A stretch of DNA of 64,000 nt from Acinetobacter guillouiae CIP 63.46 (GTDB lineage Bacteria; Pseudomonadota; Gammaproteobacteria; Pseudomonadales; Moraxellaceae). Position 1 is the stretch's first letter. Every line of letters starts with the position of its first letter. This document shows, one piece after another, positions 46,239 to 55,416 of the stretch. The DNA is taken from NCBI RefSeq assembly GCF_000368145.1, contig NZ_KB849285.1:117025-181024 (forward strand). Direction: 5' to 3'. Below the pieces are notes generated by a model that made no database searches, was not told where the DNA came from, and worked only from the letters and a program-made list of their open reading frames with translations. The position numbers were made by a program, and so were the translations under genes.

Positions 46239-47795
46239 CTATAGGCCTTTGGTGGTTATTTTCATATGCTGAATCAGCATTCCATCAATCAAGGCAGATC
46301 CTAAGTTATTCTGTGCATTTGAACTGGTGGCATTGTTTAATTGATTAAATGAAACCCCTACAGCCCCTGCTGATTTATCTGCAAGTAAAGTCTTCCCTGC
46401 ATCCATACTATAAACAGTCCCTATACTAATACTACTGTGTGTTGCCGAACTGCCTTGATAACCCGCTATTGAACTTGTGCCACAGTTATAAACATTACAA
46501 GTAGACCCAGTATATGAAGTATCCGCCCCTGTATAATCCGTATAGATCTTCTTATAAATTGATTCTTTATTTGGGATTCTAGCCAGTTCTATACTAAAGT
46601 TTGTGCCATCAGATCCGAGAATCAAAGGCTGATATAATGAACCAAGCACCAAATTGGTATTCAAATTATAAATATAAATACCTTCTTTATCTGAAAAAGT
46701 CGGTGCTGTTCCGCCATTAATTGCTGGAGTCGACAAGATGTCTTGCGCTGAAGGTGTGGTACAACCATTTAAGTTACCAACCCCACATTCTTGAGTGCTA
46801 ATCCTAAAAACATGGCTCATCAAATTCGCTGGAGCAGTCCATGAGTTTGCTGTAGATGTTCCCAATAATTTTGAACCATCACCACTATTTAATCGTATAA
46901 CACCAGCCAAACCTAAAGTATTGTTATAAAAAGCACTCATACCACCCGTATTTGTAGCACCACCGAGCGTTTGGAATAATTGAATTTTACTGCCATTTAA
47001 TCCAAAACCGTTAAAGATACCTTGTAAGCGAATACGGTTTGCTCGCCCCGTCGCAGTGGTACTAAACCCCTCGCCTAGATTAAATTGATTTGGATCTTTG
47101 TCAGCCTTACTTTGATCGCGTACAAAACCATCTGCCCAAAATGCAAGTTTAAGGTTATATGCATCTTCCCCACCAACATCATTGACAAAAGCACTGGTCG
47201 TCACTGTTTTCTTATCAGCAGCAAATGAATATAAATTTTCATATAACGGCGCTTCAAAATTTAAATACGTTACAGAACCCGCACCTGCACCAAAGTCAGG
47301 TACATTGAGGTCTGTTTTTACATTGAATATCCAAGGGTTGGTTGCAGTTCCCCAGCTTTTAATCGCAGCATTCGCTACGCCATTGGTTGATCCCGCATCC
47401 AATCTAAGGTTGGCATTATTGCTGGCATTTTTAGACAACGCTAAACCATATAGATATAAATCAGCTTTCCCGACTGAATGATCACTGGCATTCACAACAC
47501 CATCTTTATTGGTATCTTGAACGATTGATGACAAAGGTCCCACAGGAACATAATAGATATAGCCTGTGTCTAAACTACGATTTGTAAGCACAGTATCTTG
47601 AGTTTGGTTAACTCCAGCGCCCTGAAAAACCATATAAGTGTCTCTAGGCAATAAAGCAATACCTTCGCCTGTGGTATCACTTAACTTTTCATCAGACATT
47701 TCTTCAAGTGCGAAGCAAGATTGGCTTAAGCATAAACCAATCAAACTCACCAAAACGGTTTTATGAAATTTTACCGTATAATTGAGTGTAGTCAT
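46239..47795 (-). CDS. Fil-like locus secreted protein 2 (518 aa)
   Basis: A 518-residue exported protein. AGGAAGG lies about seven bases upstream of the ATG (47793-47795). The first 30 residues form a signal peptide (TVLVSLIGLCLSQSCFALEE), then LEEMSDEKLSDTTGEGIALL, the shared motif. The mature protein is Ser/Thr/Asn/Gly-rich (ANLRLDAGSTNGVANAAIKS; FSTTATGRANRIRLQGIFNG) with a few Cys pairs (TQECGVGNLNGCTT; GSTCNVYNCGTSS), and ends VSFNQLNNATSSNAQNNLGS ... KITTKGL. It lies 261 bp downstream of the FilA-like gene. I do not recognise a known domain beyond the N-terminal motif. Confidence 0.65.
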   Translation of the reverse strand: MTTLNYTVKFHKTVLVSLIGLCLSQSCFALEEMSDEKLSDTTGEGIALLPRDTYMVFQGAGVNQTQDTVLTNRSLDTGYIYYVPVGPLSSIVQDTNKDGVVNASDHSVGKADLYLYGLALSKNASNNANLRLDAGSTNGVANAAIKSWGTATNPWIFNVKTDLNVPDFGAGAGSVTYLNFEAPLYENLYSFAADKKTVTTSAFVNDVGGEDAYNLKLAFWADGFVRDQSKADKDPNQFNLGEGFSTTATGRANRIRLQGIFNGFGLNGSKIQLFQTLGGATNTGGMSAFYNNTLGLAGVIRLNSGDGSKLLGTSTANSWTAPANLMSHVFRISTQECGVGNLNGCTTPSAQDILSTPAINGGTAPTFSDKEGIYIYNLNTNLVLGSLYQPLILGSDGTNFSIELARIPNKESIYKKIYTDYTGADTSYTGSTCNVYNCGTSSIAGYQGSSATHSSISIGTVYSMDAGKTLLADKSAGAVGVSFNQLNNATSSNAQNNLGSALIDGMLIQHMKITTKGL

Positions 47796-48056
47796 CCACG
47801 ACCTTCCTGTGTTATACGATGCTCCGCACCATATTTTATTTTATTTCTTAAATTCCCGACTTCAAACTGCACAAAAATACATATCCTTGTTTATACAGTT
47901 TTGTTATGTCTATCACACTTCATACTATGTAATTTTTTTAATTATGACAAAGTTTTTTTGGTTAAAATCTATCATTTCCGACAAATGAATCTTTTTAAGC
48001 AATAAACTCGCCATAAGGTTTAGCATAATTACTGCCAAAACATAATAAGTATTTGA

Positions 48057-49445
48057 TTAACAGAACTTTAATGAGCCATAGCAGTTTGGAGTAAAATCCT
48101 GTTTAGCTAGTTGCAAGTTCGTTAATGTCATACTCGGTCTAGTCGCATCTTTCAAATCCACTTCTTTTAGAGGGATTGCACTCCCAAAAAGACAATTTTC
48201 CAAGGCTAAACTACCACACTGTACTGGTTTATCATTTAAATAAGTACTCACCTGATTCATCACTTCATTTAATGTGGCTTTAGGAATATCGACCCGATCA
48301 GTTGGATCAATCTTGCCAATATCAATCGGATTGGAAAATTCTAACCACCAACCTTTTTGTGCAACTGATTTATTTCCAGTCCATTGAATATCTTGTCCTT
48401 GCAATGACAATGATGCGGGTGTTCCATTTAAACTGGCTTTATGAAAATAACCCAAATCTTCATTAATAGTCACATCCACATTCAAGTTTTGAATTGTGCC
48501 ACTGGTTTCTTTATCCAAGTTAATAACACCAAGTGCTCTTGCAATAATATTACCACTTAAATCAATATCTCGTACCAATGCACTGGCTTTTAAAGTCGCA
48601 CTATTGATACGTTTTCCTGTAATCTCTTGTTCCAGTAAAGACAAATCACCTTTTAAAATATTACTGCCCGTTGCCTTATCTCGTAAATTTAAATTATATG
48701 CGGTTGTCGTAAAACCAATAGGGATAAAAAAAAGAGCACAACATGCTTGGCCATTAATTGCATTATAACCATCTGACTGTATCAACTGTCTTCTGGCAGT
48801 TTCTCCCGAGACTAAACTTGAACCAAAACCATTGACCAAAGCAGTCCCCGTAGTTGCGGCGACTTTCATATACCCACTTAAGGAATTAATTCCATTTTTT
48901 GTACCGCTATTTTCTGTACCAAACGTCAGCAAACCCACTGCTTTTTCTGAACTTAAATTTATTCCCACGACTTGTCGTGTAGAAGCGCTTCCTGGATTTT
49001 TAATGGCAAATTGAATAAAAGGGTTGGTTAAAACAGCACTTGACCCTACACGGGCAGCTCGGTCAGAAGTACTATCTGTATTTGATGTTGCAGAATTTCC
49101 TAAGCCACTTAGACCTAAATTATCAATATCAATGTCGCAGTTCCCTGCTCCATTTACACCACCACAACCCAACTGTAATTTTTTAATATTGGCATTTAAT
49201 TCAAGTTCAGCTTCTAAACCTAATTTATAAAATCCAATACTTTTATCTCCACCTGATCGTTTTGCTTCCATATTTGCTGAATCGGTGGGTGCAACATAAG
49301 TCAAACTCATTAAAGCCTGACCTGTCGTTTCAGAGAGTTGCTCATCAGACATACTTTTTAAAGTTGTAGACTGTGCATATACAGCAGATATTGCAACAAC
49401 ACTGAATGAAAAAAGTGTTGCACACAAAGCCTTTATTTTAAGCAT
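48057..49445 (-). CDS. filA: FilA-like putative pilus-system protein
   Basis: I choose ATG 49443-49445 (MLKIKALCATLFSF, 462 residues): AAGGAG stands exactly six bases upstream, whereas the ATG two codons earlier touches the site. After the signal peptide comes LKSMSDEQLSETTGQALMSL and TYVAPTDSANMEAKRSGGDK, then KLGLEAELELNANIKKLQLG with a CGGVNGAGNCDIDIDNLGLS segment: as I remember, the mark of FilA, a putative pilus component named from Acinetobacter. The very C-terminus is NCYGSLKFC, identical in the paralog at 50196-51542. The Cys pair at the C-terminus may close a disulfide loop. Probably the major or tip-proximal surface subunit; function not demonstrated to my knowledge. Confidence 0.8.
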   Translation of the reverse strand: MLKIKALCATLFSFSVVAISAVYAQSTTLKSMSDEQLSETTGQALMSLTYVAPTDSANMEAKRSGGDKSIGFYKLGLEAELELNANIKKLQLGCGGVNGAGNCDIDIDNLGLSGLGNSATSNTDSTSDRAARVGSSAVLTNPFIQFAIKNPGSASTRQVVGINLSSEKAVGLLTFGTENSGTKNGINSLSGYMKVAATTGTALVNGFGSSLVSGETARRQLIQSDGYNAINGQACCALFFIPIGFTTTAYNLNLRDKATGSNILKGDLSLLEQEITGKRINSATLKASALVRDIDLSGNIIARALGVINLDKETSGTIQNLNVDVTINEDLGYFHKASLNGTPASLSLQGQDIQWTGNKSVAQKGWWLEFSNPIDIGKIDPTDRVDIPKATLNEVMNQVSTYLNDKPVQCGSLALENCLFGSAIPLKEVDLKDATRPSMTLTNLQLAKQDFTPNCYGSLKFC

Positions 49446-49915
49446 GAACATCTCCTTATCCTTAGATTATGTTCAAAATTGTGAAACTCTATTGTTCCAA
49501 TAATCAAACCTAATCTTAGATAAACTTCATAAAATTTAGGCTCTTACTGTTATGAAAATGTATTTTAGTTTTCAATAGAGAAATATAATGTGATTAATCT
49601 ATCATAATGCTTTTAAATATAGGTTAAATTTCCGACAAAATGACTGTAATTTTTGTTAATAAACCAAAATACCAAATAGCATAAAAACACATGAAAAAAC
49701 ATCTATAGAAATTTTCAAGAATAAAAAACGATTTAAATTCAAATATAAATAAAAAATCAAAGATAGATATAAAATAGTTCAAACATTTTAATTAAAATGA
49801 ATCTATTTAAAGCAAGTATTTAATATTTAAATTTTTTGAACCTTTTTATCGGATATTTTCAAATCTATTCCATTTTAACTTTATAGTAAAATCTCAAAAT
49901 AAAAAGGAATACACC
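49446..49915. other. AT-rich intergenic region upstream of the FilA-like gene
   Basis: About 470 bp of strongly AT-rich DNA. I see no ORF with a ribosome site except the small gene starting at 49916. It presumably contains the promoter for the minus-strand Fil-like genes; no clear operator is visible. Confidence 0.4.
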
Positions 49916-50062
49916 ATGAAAAGAATGATATTCGGTTTAATGATAAATTCAATCTGTATAAGCAGTTGGGCTGCATGTAGTTATGATTTTGATGCAACTC
50001 AAACACAAATTCAGTTCACCTATCCAGTTGGAACGACAGACATCTGTGGCAATACAATTTAA
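49916..50062 (+). CDS. Small secreted protein, possibly truncated (48 aa)
   Basis: A 48-residue frame on the plus strand between the two FilA-like genes. It starts MKRMIFGLMINSICISSWAA, a signal peptide, then CSYDFDATQTQIQFTYPVGT and ends TDICGNTI. AAAAAGGAATACACC precedes the ATG, a strong ribosome site. The mature part is only about 27 residues with two Cys. It could be a real small exported peptide or the surviving N-terminus of a longer secreted protein that was shortened; the probable IS3-type end at 50083, 20 bp downstream, makes the second plausible. Confidence 0.5.
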   Translation: MKRMIFGLMINSICISSWAACSYDFDATQTQIQFTYPVGTTDICGNTI

Positions 50063-50082
50063 ACTATAAAAAACCCATTGAA

Positions 50083-50106
50083 TGATCTACCCCCTATAAG
50101 TTGGAC
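50083..50106. mobile_element. Possible solo end of an IS3-family element
   Basis: TGATCTACCCCCTATAAGTT resembles the TG-starting terminal repeats of IS3-family insertion sequences. No transposase and no opposite end are present. If real, it is a scar left by deletion of an element. Confidence 0.3.
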
Positions 50107-50126
50107 GGATTAATTAAGGGGTTTTC

Positions 50127-50170
50127 AAGGACTGAGTCCTGTACTGCACAGGGCTTAGTCCTTTTATTTT
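50127..50170. terminator. Long-stem rho-independent terminator
   Basis: AAGGACT-AGTCCTGT and ACAGGGCT-AGTCCTT form a 16-pair stem (with two G-T pairs), followed by TTTATTTT. It separates the small plus-strand gene from the 3' end of the second FilA-like gene. Confidence 0.85.
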
Positions 50171-50195
50171 GAAGTCACTATAAACCAATAAAAAA

Positions 50196-51542
50196 TTAAC
50201 AGAATTTTAATGAACCATAACAATTACGATAAGGCTGTTCTAATAAAGTAATATTTCCATCTTTCGCATTTGAACTTGAAGCAATATTACTCACAAGATT
50301 ACTTACTTTATCTGAAATATTAAGCGTAAAAGCATCTTGAAGATACATACTCCAACCTTTACTCACTGCTGCTGCATAATCAGGATATTGTAAATTTTGT
50401 GCAGATAGAGCAATACCAAAGGTATTTGAATTCACATCTATTTGATGCACGTTACTTAAATTATAAGGCATTTGATAAGTGCTCAATCCCGAAACAGAAG
50501 TGCCTAATCCTGTTGCTAACTGTTGTTTAATATAATCGGAAATACCACCTCTTAACACTGGTAATAAAGCATTACCAATATTTGCACCAAAAGATCCAGA
50601 ACAAATACCAATAATCCTTACACAAGAGTTACTGGTATTTAACTCCAATGCTGAAGTGGTTGAAGTACCATTTATAATATCATCTACAACTGAACTTAAG
50701 TCCAAACCTATTATTTTTGCTTGACTAACACGGTTCCCAACGACAGAAACAGCTAAACCATTTCTACTTACAGTTGAATAATTTGCGGTAATTTCACTAT
50801 ATTTTACTGAAGCTAAACCTAGGTTTAAAATTGTAGCATCATCCAATCCTAGAAAAGCACTAGGTGTTGATATCGCTCTTGAATTCCAGGTTGTTGAGGT
50901 TACAGGAGAAACATTTGTTTCACCTAACATTGTTAAATTTGCCTTTCCTGTAAAATATCCACTAAAACTATTTAAATTACCGATAGATAATGGGCCTTCT
51001 GCTTTTTCTGCTCCTATACGTATACCAACAACTTCTCGAGTAGAGGCACTATTAGGATTTTTAATTGCAAATTGAAAATAAGGATTTGTTAAGACAAAAT
51101 CCTTCATATTCTTTTGATTACTAATGGCATTATTACTATCAATGCCAGTAGGTTGATTCGGGTTTGTTGTTGCAGATGTAATACAATAGCCTGCTGCCCC
51201 TGTAATACAACCAAAAGAAACACTATCTAAATCTAAATCACAAGCACCACTTCCATTGGTACCACCACAACCTAATTGAAGTTTTTTGATATTTGCATTT
51301 AATTCGACAGTCGCTTCTAAACCTAGTTTATAAAACCCAACAGTACTATCCCCACCTGTGCGGCGAGCCTCTAAATTCGCAGTATCTGTTGGTGCAATAT
51401 AAGTCAAACTCATGAGTGCTTGACCTGTCGTTTCTGACAATTGTTCGTCAGTCAATGCCTGTAAAGTCGCAGCATGAGTCGTACTCATTGCTAAAACACT
51501 CAATATTAGTAATACAACACTTAAATATTTTCTTTCGAACAT
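50196..51542 (-). CDS. Second FilA-like paralog
   Basis: A 448-residue exported protein. After the signal peptide (VVLLILSVLAMSTTHAATLQ) it carries LQALTDEQLSETTGQALMSL, TYIAPTDTANLEARRTGGDS, KLGLEATVELNANIKKLQLG and a CGGTNGSGACDLDLDSVSFG segment, close to the product of 48057-49445. The central part diverges strongly, and both proteins end in NCYGSLKFC. It is separated from the other genes by about 650 bp, a small plus-strand ORF and a terminator, so it is a stand-alone gene. It probably arose by gene duplication and may provide a variant subunit. Confidence 0.78.
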   Translation of the reverse strand: MFERKYLSVVLLILSVLAMSTTHAATLQALTDEQLSETTGQALMSLTYIAPTDTANLEARRTGGDSTVGFYKLGLEATVELNANIKKLQLGCGGTNGSGACDLDLDSVSFGCITGAAGYCITSATTNPNQPTGIDSNNAISNQKNMKDFVLTNPYFQFAIKNPNSASTREVVGIRIGAEKAEGPLSIGNLNSFSGYFTGKANLTMLGETNVSPVTSTTWNSRAISTPSAFLGLDDATILNLGLASVKYSEITANYSTVSRNGLAVSVVGNRVSQAKIIGLDLSSVVDDIINGTSTTSALELNTSNSCVRIIGICSGSFGANIGNALLPVLRGGISDYIKQQLATGLGTSVSGLSTYQMPYNLSNVHQIDVNSNTFGIALSAQNLQYPDYAAAVSKGWSMYLQDAFTLNISDKVSNLVSNIASSSNAKDGNITLLEQPYRNCYGSLKFC

Positions 51543-51823
51543 TGTACGCTTCCATCCTTAGCAAAGCTTGACCTTATTTTTATACCAAGGCTAAATTATC
51601 CTTCGAATCTTGAAAAAATAAAATGATATAAATAACATTTATATTTAGCATCTTTTTATATCATAGATTAAAATTTATACCGAGATTTTTTTACACTTTC
51701 CGATAAAAAACAATAATTTTAAATACATTTAAATCTCATTTGGTTATGTTTAATTATGATTTAATTTAAAAATTTTTATTGAAAAATAATATATTAAACA
51801 TATTTATCATGTTGATATATACA
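51543..51823. other. AT-rich upstream region of the second FilA-like gene
   Basis: About 280 bp of very AT-rich sequence that should hold the promoter of the minus-strand gene. I see no ORF, repeat or convincing operator. Confidence 0.35.
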
Positions 51824-51852
51824 TAAAAAAAGCAAGTGATTTACACTTGCTT
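51824..51852 (-). terminator. Terminator of dcd
   Basis: On the minus strand AAGCAAGTG and CACTTGCTT form a 9-bp stem around a 5-base loop, followed by TTTTTT. It follows the dcd stop directly. Confidence 0.9.
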
Positions 51853-51871
51853 CTTTCAGCTCATTTTTAAT

Positions 51872-52441
51872 TTAAGCTTTAGGTAAGGTTACCCCAACCT
51901 GACCTTGGTATTTACCACCACGATCTTTATAAGAGGTTTCACAAACTTCATCAGATTCAAAAAACAGCATTTGAGCAACACCTTCACCGGCATAAATACG
52001 CGCAGGTAAATTCGTCGTATTTGAAAACTCTAATGTCACATGACCTTCCCATTCAGGTTCAAGTGGCGTTACATTTACAATGATACCGCAACGTGCATAA
52101 GTCGATTTACCTAGGCAGATCGTCAAAACATTACGTGGAATACGGAAATATTCAACAGTGCGTGCTAACGCAAATGAGTTTGGAGGGATGATACAAACAT
52201 CAGATTCAATGTCGATAAAACTACGCTCATCGAAATTTTTAGGGTCGACAATGGCAGAGTGAACATTGGTAAAGACTTTAAACTCACGTGCACAACGTAC
52301 GTCATAACCATAGCTAGATACGCCATAAGAAATTAGCTTTTCACCATGTTCATCATAACGCACTTGGTTTTCTGCATACGGTTCAATCATACCGTGCTTT
52401 TCGCTCATTTCACGAATCCAACGATCAGACTTAATTGCCAT
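51872..52441 (-). CDS. dcd: dCTP deaminase
   Basis: A 189-residue enzyme that deaminates dCTP to dUTP, a main dTTP source. The family signature is [20 protein letters not shown] (about residues 111-130), then [20 protein letters not shown] and [20 protein letters not shown], with the nucleotide loop near [10 protein letters not shown] at the end. Length is standard (about 189-193). Single gene with its own terminator. Confidence 0.96.
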   Translation of the reverse strand: MAIKSDRWIREMSEKHGMIEPYAENQVRYDEHGEKLISYGVSSYGYDVRCAREFKVFTNVHSAIVDPKNFDERSFIDIESDVCIIPPNSFALARTVEYFRIPRNVLTICLGKSTYARCGIIVNVTPLEPEWEGHVTLEFSNTTNLPARIYAGEGVAQMLFFESDEVCETSYKDRGGKYQGQVGVTLPKA

Positions 52442-52580
52442 TTATCTCTATCCCAAAACTGTGCTATTTACTGCGCTGTACTTTAACTGAAATTGCTTTT
52501 GAAAGGAATGTTTATGACGAAATAGAGCAACCCAAGTCTGTAAGTAAACGTACAAACTTAAGTTTAACTATAATCGATTG

Positions 52581-53174
52581 TTAAAGGCTTAAAAGTGCTG
52601 AGTAGCTCAGTGGTACAGTAAAACTCACTAAAACTAAAGACGCAGTTCTTTGCATATTACGCTGATTGAGCCAAGTCACTTTATTACTGCAAATCACAGA
52701 ACCAATAAATGTCCAAAAAAATGCAATCGGTACGATTAATAATAAAAACACCAACATATGTGAAGTATAAGCAGACGCATTTTGCCATACATGTGTTGGA
52801 AAAATTGCAGAAGCAAAGAGAAGTGCTTTCGGGTTTAAAAGGGTTGCAAAAAATAACTCACGCGCCCGAATTGTCGCATGATTAAAGTTTTCATCTCGAT
52901 TTGCTGTACGCCATAATTTTAAAGCCAGGAATAAAATATAACCTGCGCTAAATAATTTAAGAATAACGGGTACACTTGGAAACTGTTTAGACACAGATCC
53001 AATAATTAATCCCCAAATGGTAATGGAGATAAGATAGCCAAGCGCTTCCGCTGGAATTAATGCAAGAGATTTTCGAATTCCAACTTGAATTCCAGAAGAT
53101 GCTAAAAGCGTATTGGTTGGTCCTGGTGTTAAAAGAATCGTCACCACCAAGCCAATAAAAAACCATGAAATCAT
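52581..53174 (-). CDS. LysE-family exporter (second copy)
   Basis: A 197-residue membrane protein with about six helices. The signature LTPGPTNTLLASSGIQVGIR (about residues 15-34) is that of LysE/RhtB exporters, and a later ATLLNPKALLFASAIFP contains the conserved NPK. It is only distantly similar to the product of 735-1358. Substrate unknown. A 456-bp intergenic region separates it from the divergent DUF2062 gene. Confidence 0.85.
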   Translation of the reverse strand: MISWFFIGLVVTILLTPGPTNTLLASSGIQVGIRKSLALIPAEALGYLISITIWGLIIGSVSKQFPSVPVILKLFSAGYILFLALKLWRTANRDENFNHATIRARELFFATLLNPKALLFASAIFPTHVWQNASAYTSHMLVFLLLIVPIAFFWTFIGSVICSNKVTWLNQRNMQRTASLVLVSFTVPLSYSALLSL

Positions 53175-53630
53175 TAAATGACCTCATCAATGGATTGATC
53201 GCAGATTAAATCTTTTAAATTGAATTGGCAAAAAATTAATTGTAAGAGAACTTATTGAAGAACATTACCCTAAATAAAAATATATTTTATTTTCAATGCT
53301 TTGAAAACTTAAAATCAGATAAGAACTGCAAAGTCACTGATCGAAGAAATGCTGTTTTTATGTCCAAAATCAAACTTTAAAATCAATAATAATACCTTTT
53401 AAATCAGTAAGTTTATTCCCAAATAGCACACTGATTAGCGGTAAAATACCAAGTAGTTCCGTTAAAGGCCATCTTTGGTACGAATCAAGGGCTTTTTAAG
53501 TAAATTTTCAGTTTTATTGACTATTCTTTATCCATATTTCTCTCTTACTCATTAGGTTTTTTGTCAGAAAGGTTGTCGTTTTTATCTACATTGATGCACA
53601 ATAGTTACCTTTCTTGCATTTTCTACTTTT
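53175..53630. other. Intergenic region between divergent LysE and DUF2062 genes
   Basis: About 456 bp without an ORF carrying a ribosome site. The sequence is AT-rich with one short imperfect stem (around 53450-53500). It presumably carries both promoters; I cannot point to specific sites. Confidence 0.35.
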
Positions 53631-54182
53631 ATGGCAAAGCATTTTTTTCAGTCTTGGCTCCCTAGTCCAGAGCGAGTCAACAATTTGAAATTCATGAAGA
53701 TTTTTGGCGATAAAGCCTTAAGTCCTCAGCTTTGGTATGTCAATCGAAAATCAATTTCTAAGGCAATGTTTATTGGTACCTTTTGGGGCATCTTGCCTAT
53801 TCCATTCCACACCTTATTAATTATTTTTTCAGTATTATTCTTTGAAGCTAATTTACCGATTGGTTTAATTTTAGCTTGGATCATGAATCCCTTAACCATT
53901 GTGCCAATTTTGATTTTTGCCTTTTGGATTGGTTCCAAAATTTATCATGTGCATATGATCAATAAGGAAATGTTACTCGGTGTTTTCCATCAAATCATTC
54001 ATTGGATCAAAAACTTTGGGCATGGGCATATTGATTTTAGCCTAGCCAAAATTCTTGCGACAGGTTTATTTATTGAAGCATTTGTATTTGCATCGCTACT
54101 CTTTATTGCAACACGTATTTACTGGCGTTGGAGCGTGATTAAAAAGTGGAATAACCGTAAAAAACAGCCCAAAACTCTCTAA
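53631..54182 (+). CDS. DUF2062 family membrane protein
   Basis: A 183-residue protein starting MAKHFFQSWLPSPERVNNLK. The core SKAMFIGTFWGILPIPFHTL (about residues 43-62), LPIGLILAWIMNPLTIVPIL and ILATGLFIEAFVFASLLFIA matches DUF2062, a small family of inner-membrane proteins of unknown function. It has three hydrophobic segments and a basic C-terminus (WNNRKKQPKTL). It converges on the nucleosidase-like lipoprotein gene, whose stop lies 28 bp away. Confidence 0.85.
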   Translation: MAKHFFQSWLPSPERVNNLKFMKIFGDKALSPQLWYVNRKSISKAMFIGTFWGILPIPFHTLLIIFSVLFFEANLPIGLILAWIMNPLTIVPILIFAFWIGSKIYHVHMINKEMLLGVFHQIIHWIKNFGHGHIDFSLAKILATGLFIEAFVFASLLFIATRIYWRWSVIKKWNNRKKQPKTL

Positions 54183-54210
54183 GCAAACTCCAATTTATTT
54201 TGATAAAAAA

Positions 54211-55089
54211 TTACTTTAAAGCGGCTTGTTTAGCTTTCATATATTCAACAACCACATCTAAAACATAATGCTGGCATGCTTCTCCAGTACCTGGGTCATA
54301 TGCGCCCCCATTGGTAATATTGTTCGATAAAATACGAACACCAAGGAATGGTACTTTATATTGGCTGGCAATTTGTGCCACAGATGCCGCCTCCATTTCC
54401 TCTACAGAAGTGCCATAGTTTTTATGGAAAAATGCAATTCGGTCCAACTCATTGTTCCAAACATCTGCTGAACCAATAGTACCTTCAACCACACGGCCCT
54501 TGCTATAATTGGTTTTTGCACGCTGCGCTGCCAATAACAGATCTTTATCTGCTTCAAATTTACGAATCGCAATCGGTTCAGGATCAGACTCATCCGTAGG
54601 CAGCACATCAAAAGCTTCTGTCCATTCAAGAGAATTTGAACCCTCTCCAACTGCTTTTTTAGGTGTTCTAAACGCACCAATATTGGTGGTGTAACGACCT
54701 AAAACAATATCATAGACATTAAGATTTGGATCATGTCCACCTGATGTTCCTTGGTTAATAATCGCAATGGGTTTATAACGTTCAATCGCAATTGCTGTTG
54801 CGGCAGCAGAGTTGCTCATTCCCATTCTTGTTTTAGAGATAATCACCGGATAACCTTGATAGGTTCCTTCCCAAAACGTCCAACCACCGAACGTTTCGAC
54901 TGTAGAATTGCTTAGTTTTGAGGCCATTTGCTCAGATTCTACAGGTAATGCACCTTGAATAATGATGGGTTGCAATGATTTCTGTGTCGTTGAATTAGAA
55001 TTGGTTTTATCTGAATCACTATCATTACATGCAGCCAAGAACACCGAACTACAGATTCCTAAAGCACATAAGATTTTTTTTAATAGCAT
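54211..55089 (-). CDS. Lipoprotein of the nucleoside phosphorylase / MTA-SAH nucleosidase family
   Basis: A 292-residue protein with signal peptide and lipobox (SSVFLAAC), followed by an Asp/Ser/Asn-rich linker, so it is lipid-anchored in the periplasm. The enzyme domain matches PNP/UDP-phosphorylase folds: IINQGTSGGHDPNLNVYDIV, EEMEAASVAQIASQ (with the conserved Glu of the ribose site), and VPFLGVRILSNNITNGG. In MTA/SAH nucleosidases the last region reads RAISD, with a catalytic Asp; here the aligned residue looks like Asn (RILSN). It may therefore have altered activity. A periplasmic nucleosidase is unusual, and no biochemical role can be stated. Confidence 0.8.
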   Translation of the reverse strand: MLLKKILCALGICSSVFLAACNDSDSDKTNSNSTTQKSLQPIIIQGALPVESEQMASKLSNSTVETFGGWTFWEGTYQGYPVIISKTRMGMSNSAAATAIAIERYKPIAIINQGTSGGHDPNLNVYDIVLGRYTTNIGAFRTPKKAVGEGSNSLEWTEAFDVLPTDESDPEPIAIRKFEADKDLLLAAQRAKTNYSKGRVVEGTIGSADVWNNELDRIAFFHKNYGTSVEEMEAASVAQIASQYKVPFLGVRILSNNITNGGAYDPGTGEACQHYVLDVVVEYMKAKQAALK

Positions 55090-55146
55090 GGTCTACTCAA
55101 TGGTTTAAATTAGAAATTATACCTAAGCAATGAATATACCAGTTGA

Positions 55147-55362
55147 TCAATTTTCTATATTTTTATACAGATAGTTAAGAGAAGGCGATTTAAATTTTAT
55201 TTTTGAATTAAGAATAACTTTAATTAACTTAACATCGTTTGTACCATACCCTTCATATTTAGCATTAATTATTTGATTTTTGAGGATACTGAAAATGGGC
55301 AGTGCATATAAAATCTTATTATCGAGTAAGTTTAAATATTTCATTGATTCATTCTCAACCAT
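55147..55362 (-). CDS. Possible small protein (71 aa), uncertain
   Basis: A 71-residue frame starting MVENESMKYLNLLDNKILYA. AAGGAG stands just before the ATG, only three bases away, and a second ATG (at 55342-55344) gives 65 residues. The product is Lys/Asn/Leu-rich, without signal peptide or recognisable motif. Base composition is as AT-rich as surrounding non-coding DNA, so this may be a chance frame despite the ribosome site. It follows no obvious operon. Confidence 0.3.
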   Translation of the reverse strand: MVENESMKYLNLLDNKILYALPIFSILKNQIINAKYEGYGTNDVKLIKVILNSKIKFKSPSLNYLYKNIEN

Positions 55363-55416
55363 CCTCTCCTTAATTCAATGGTTAAAATAAAGAGAGGACG
55401 CTTGAGAGATCAATTC

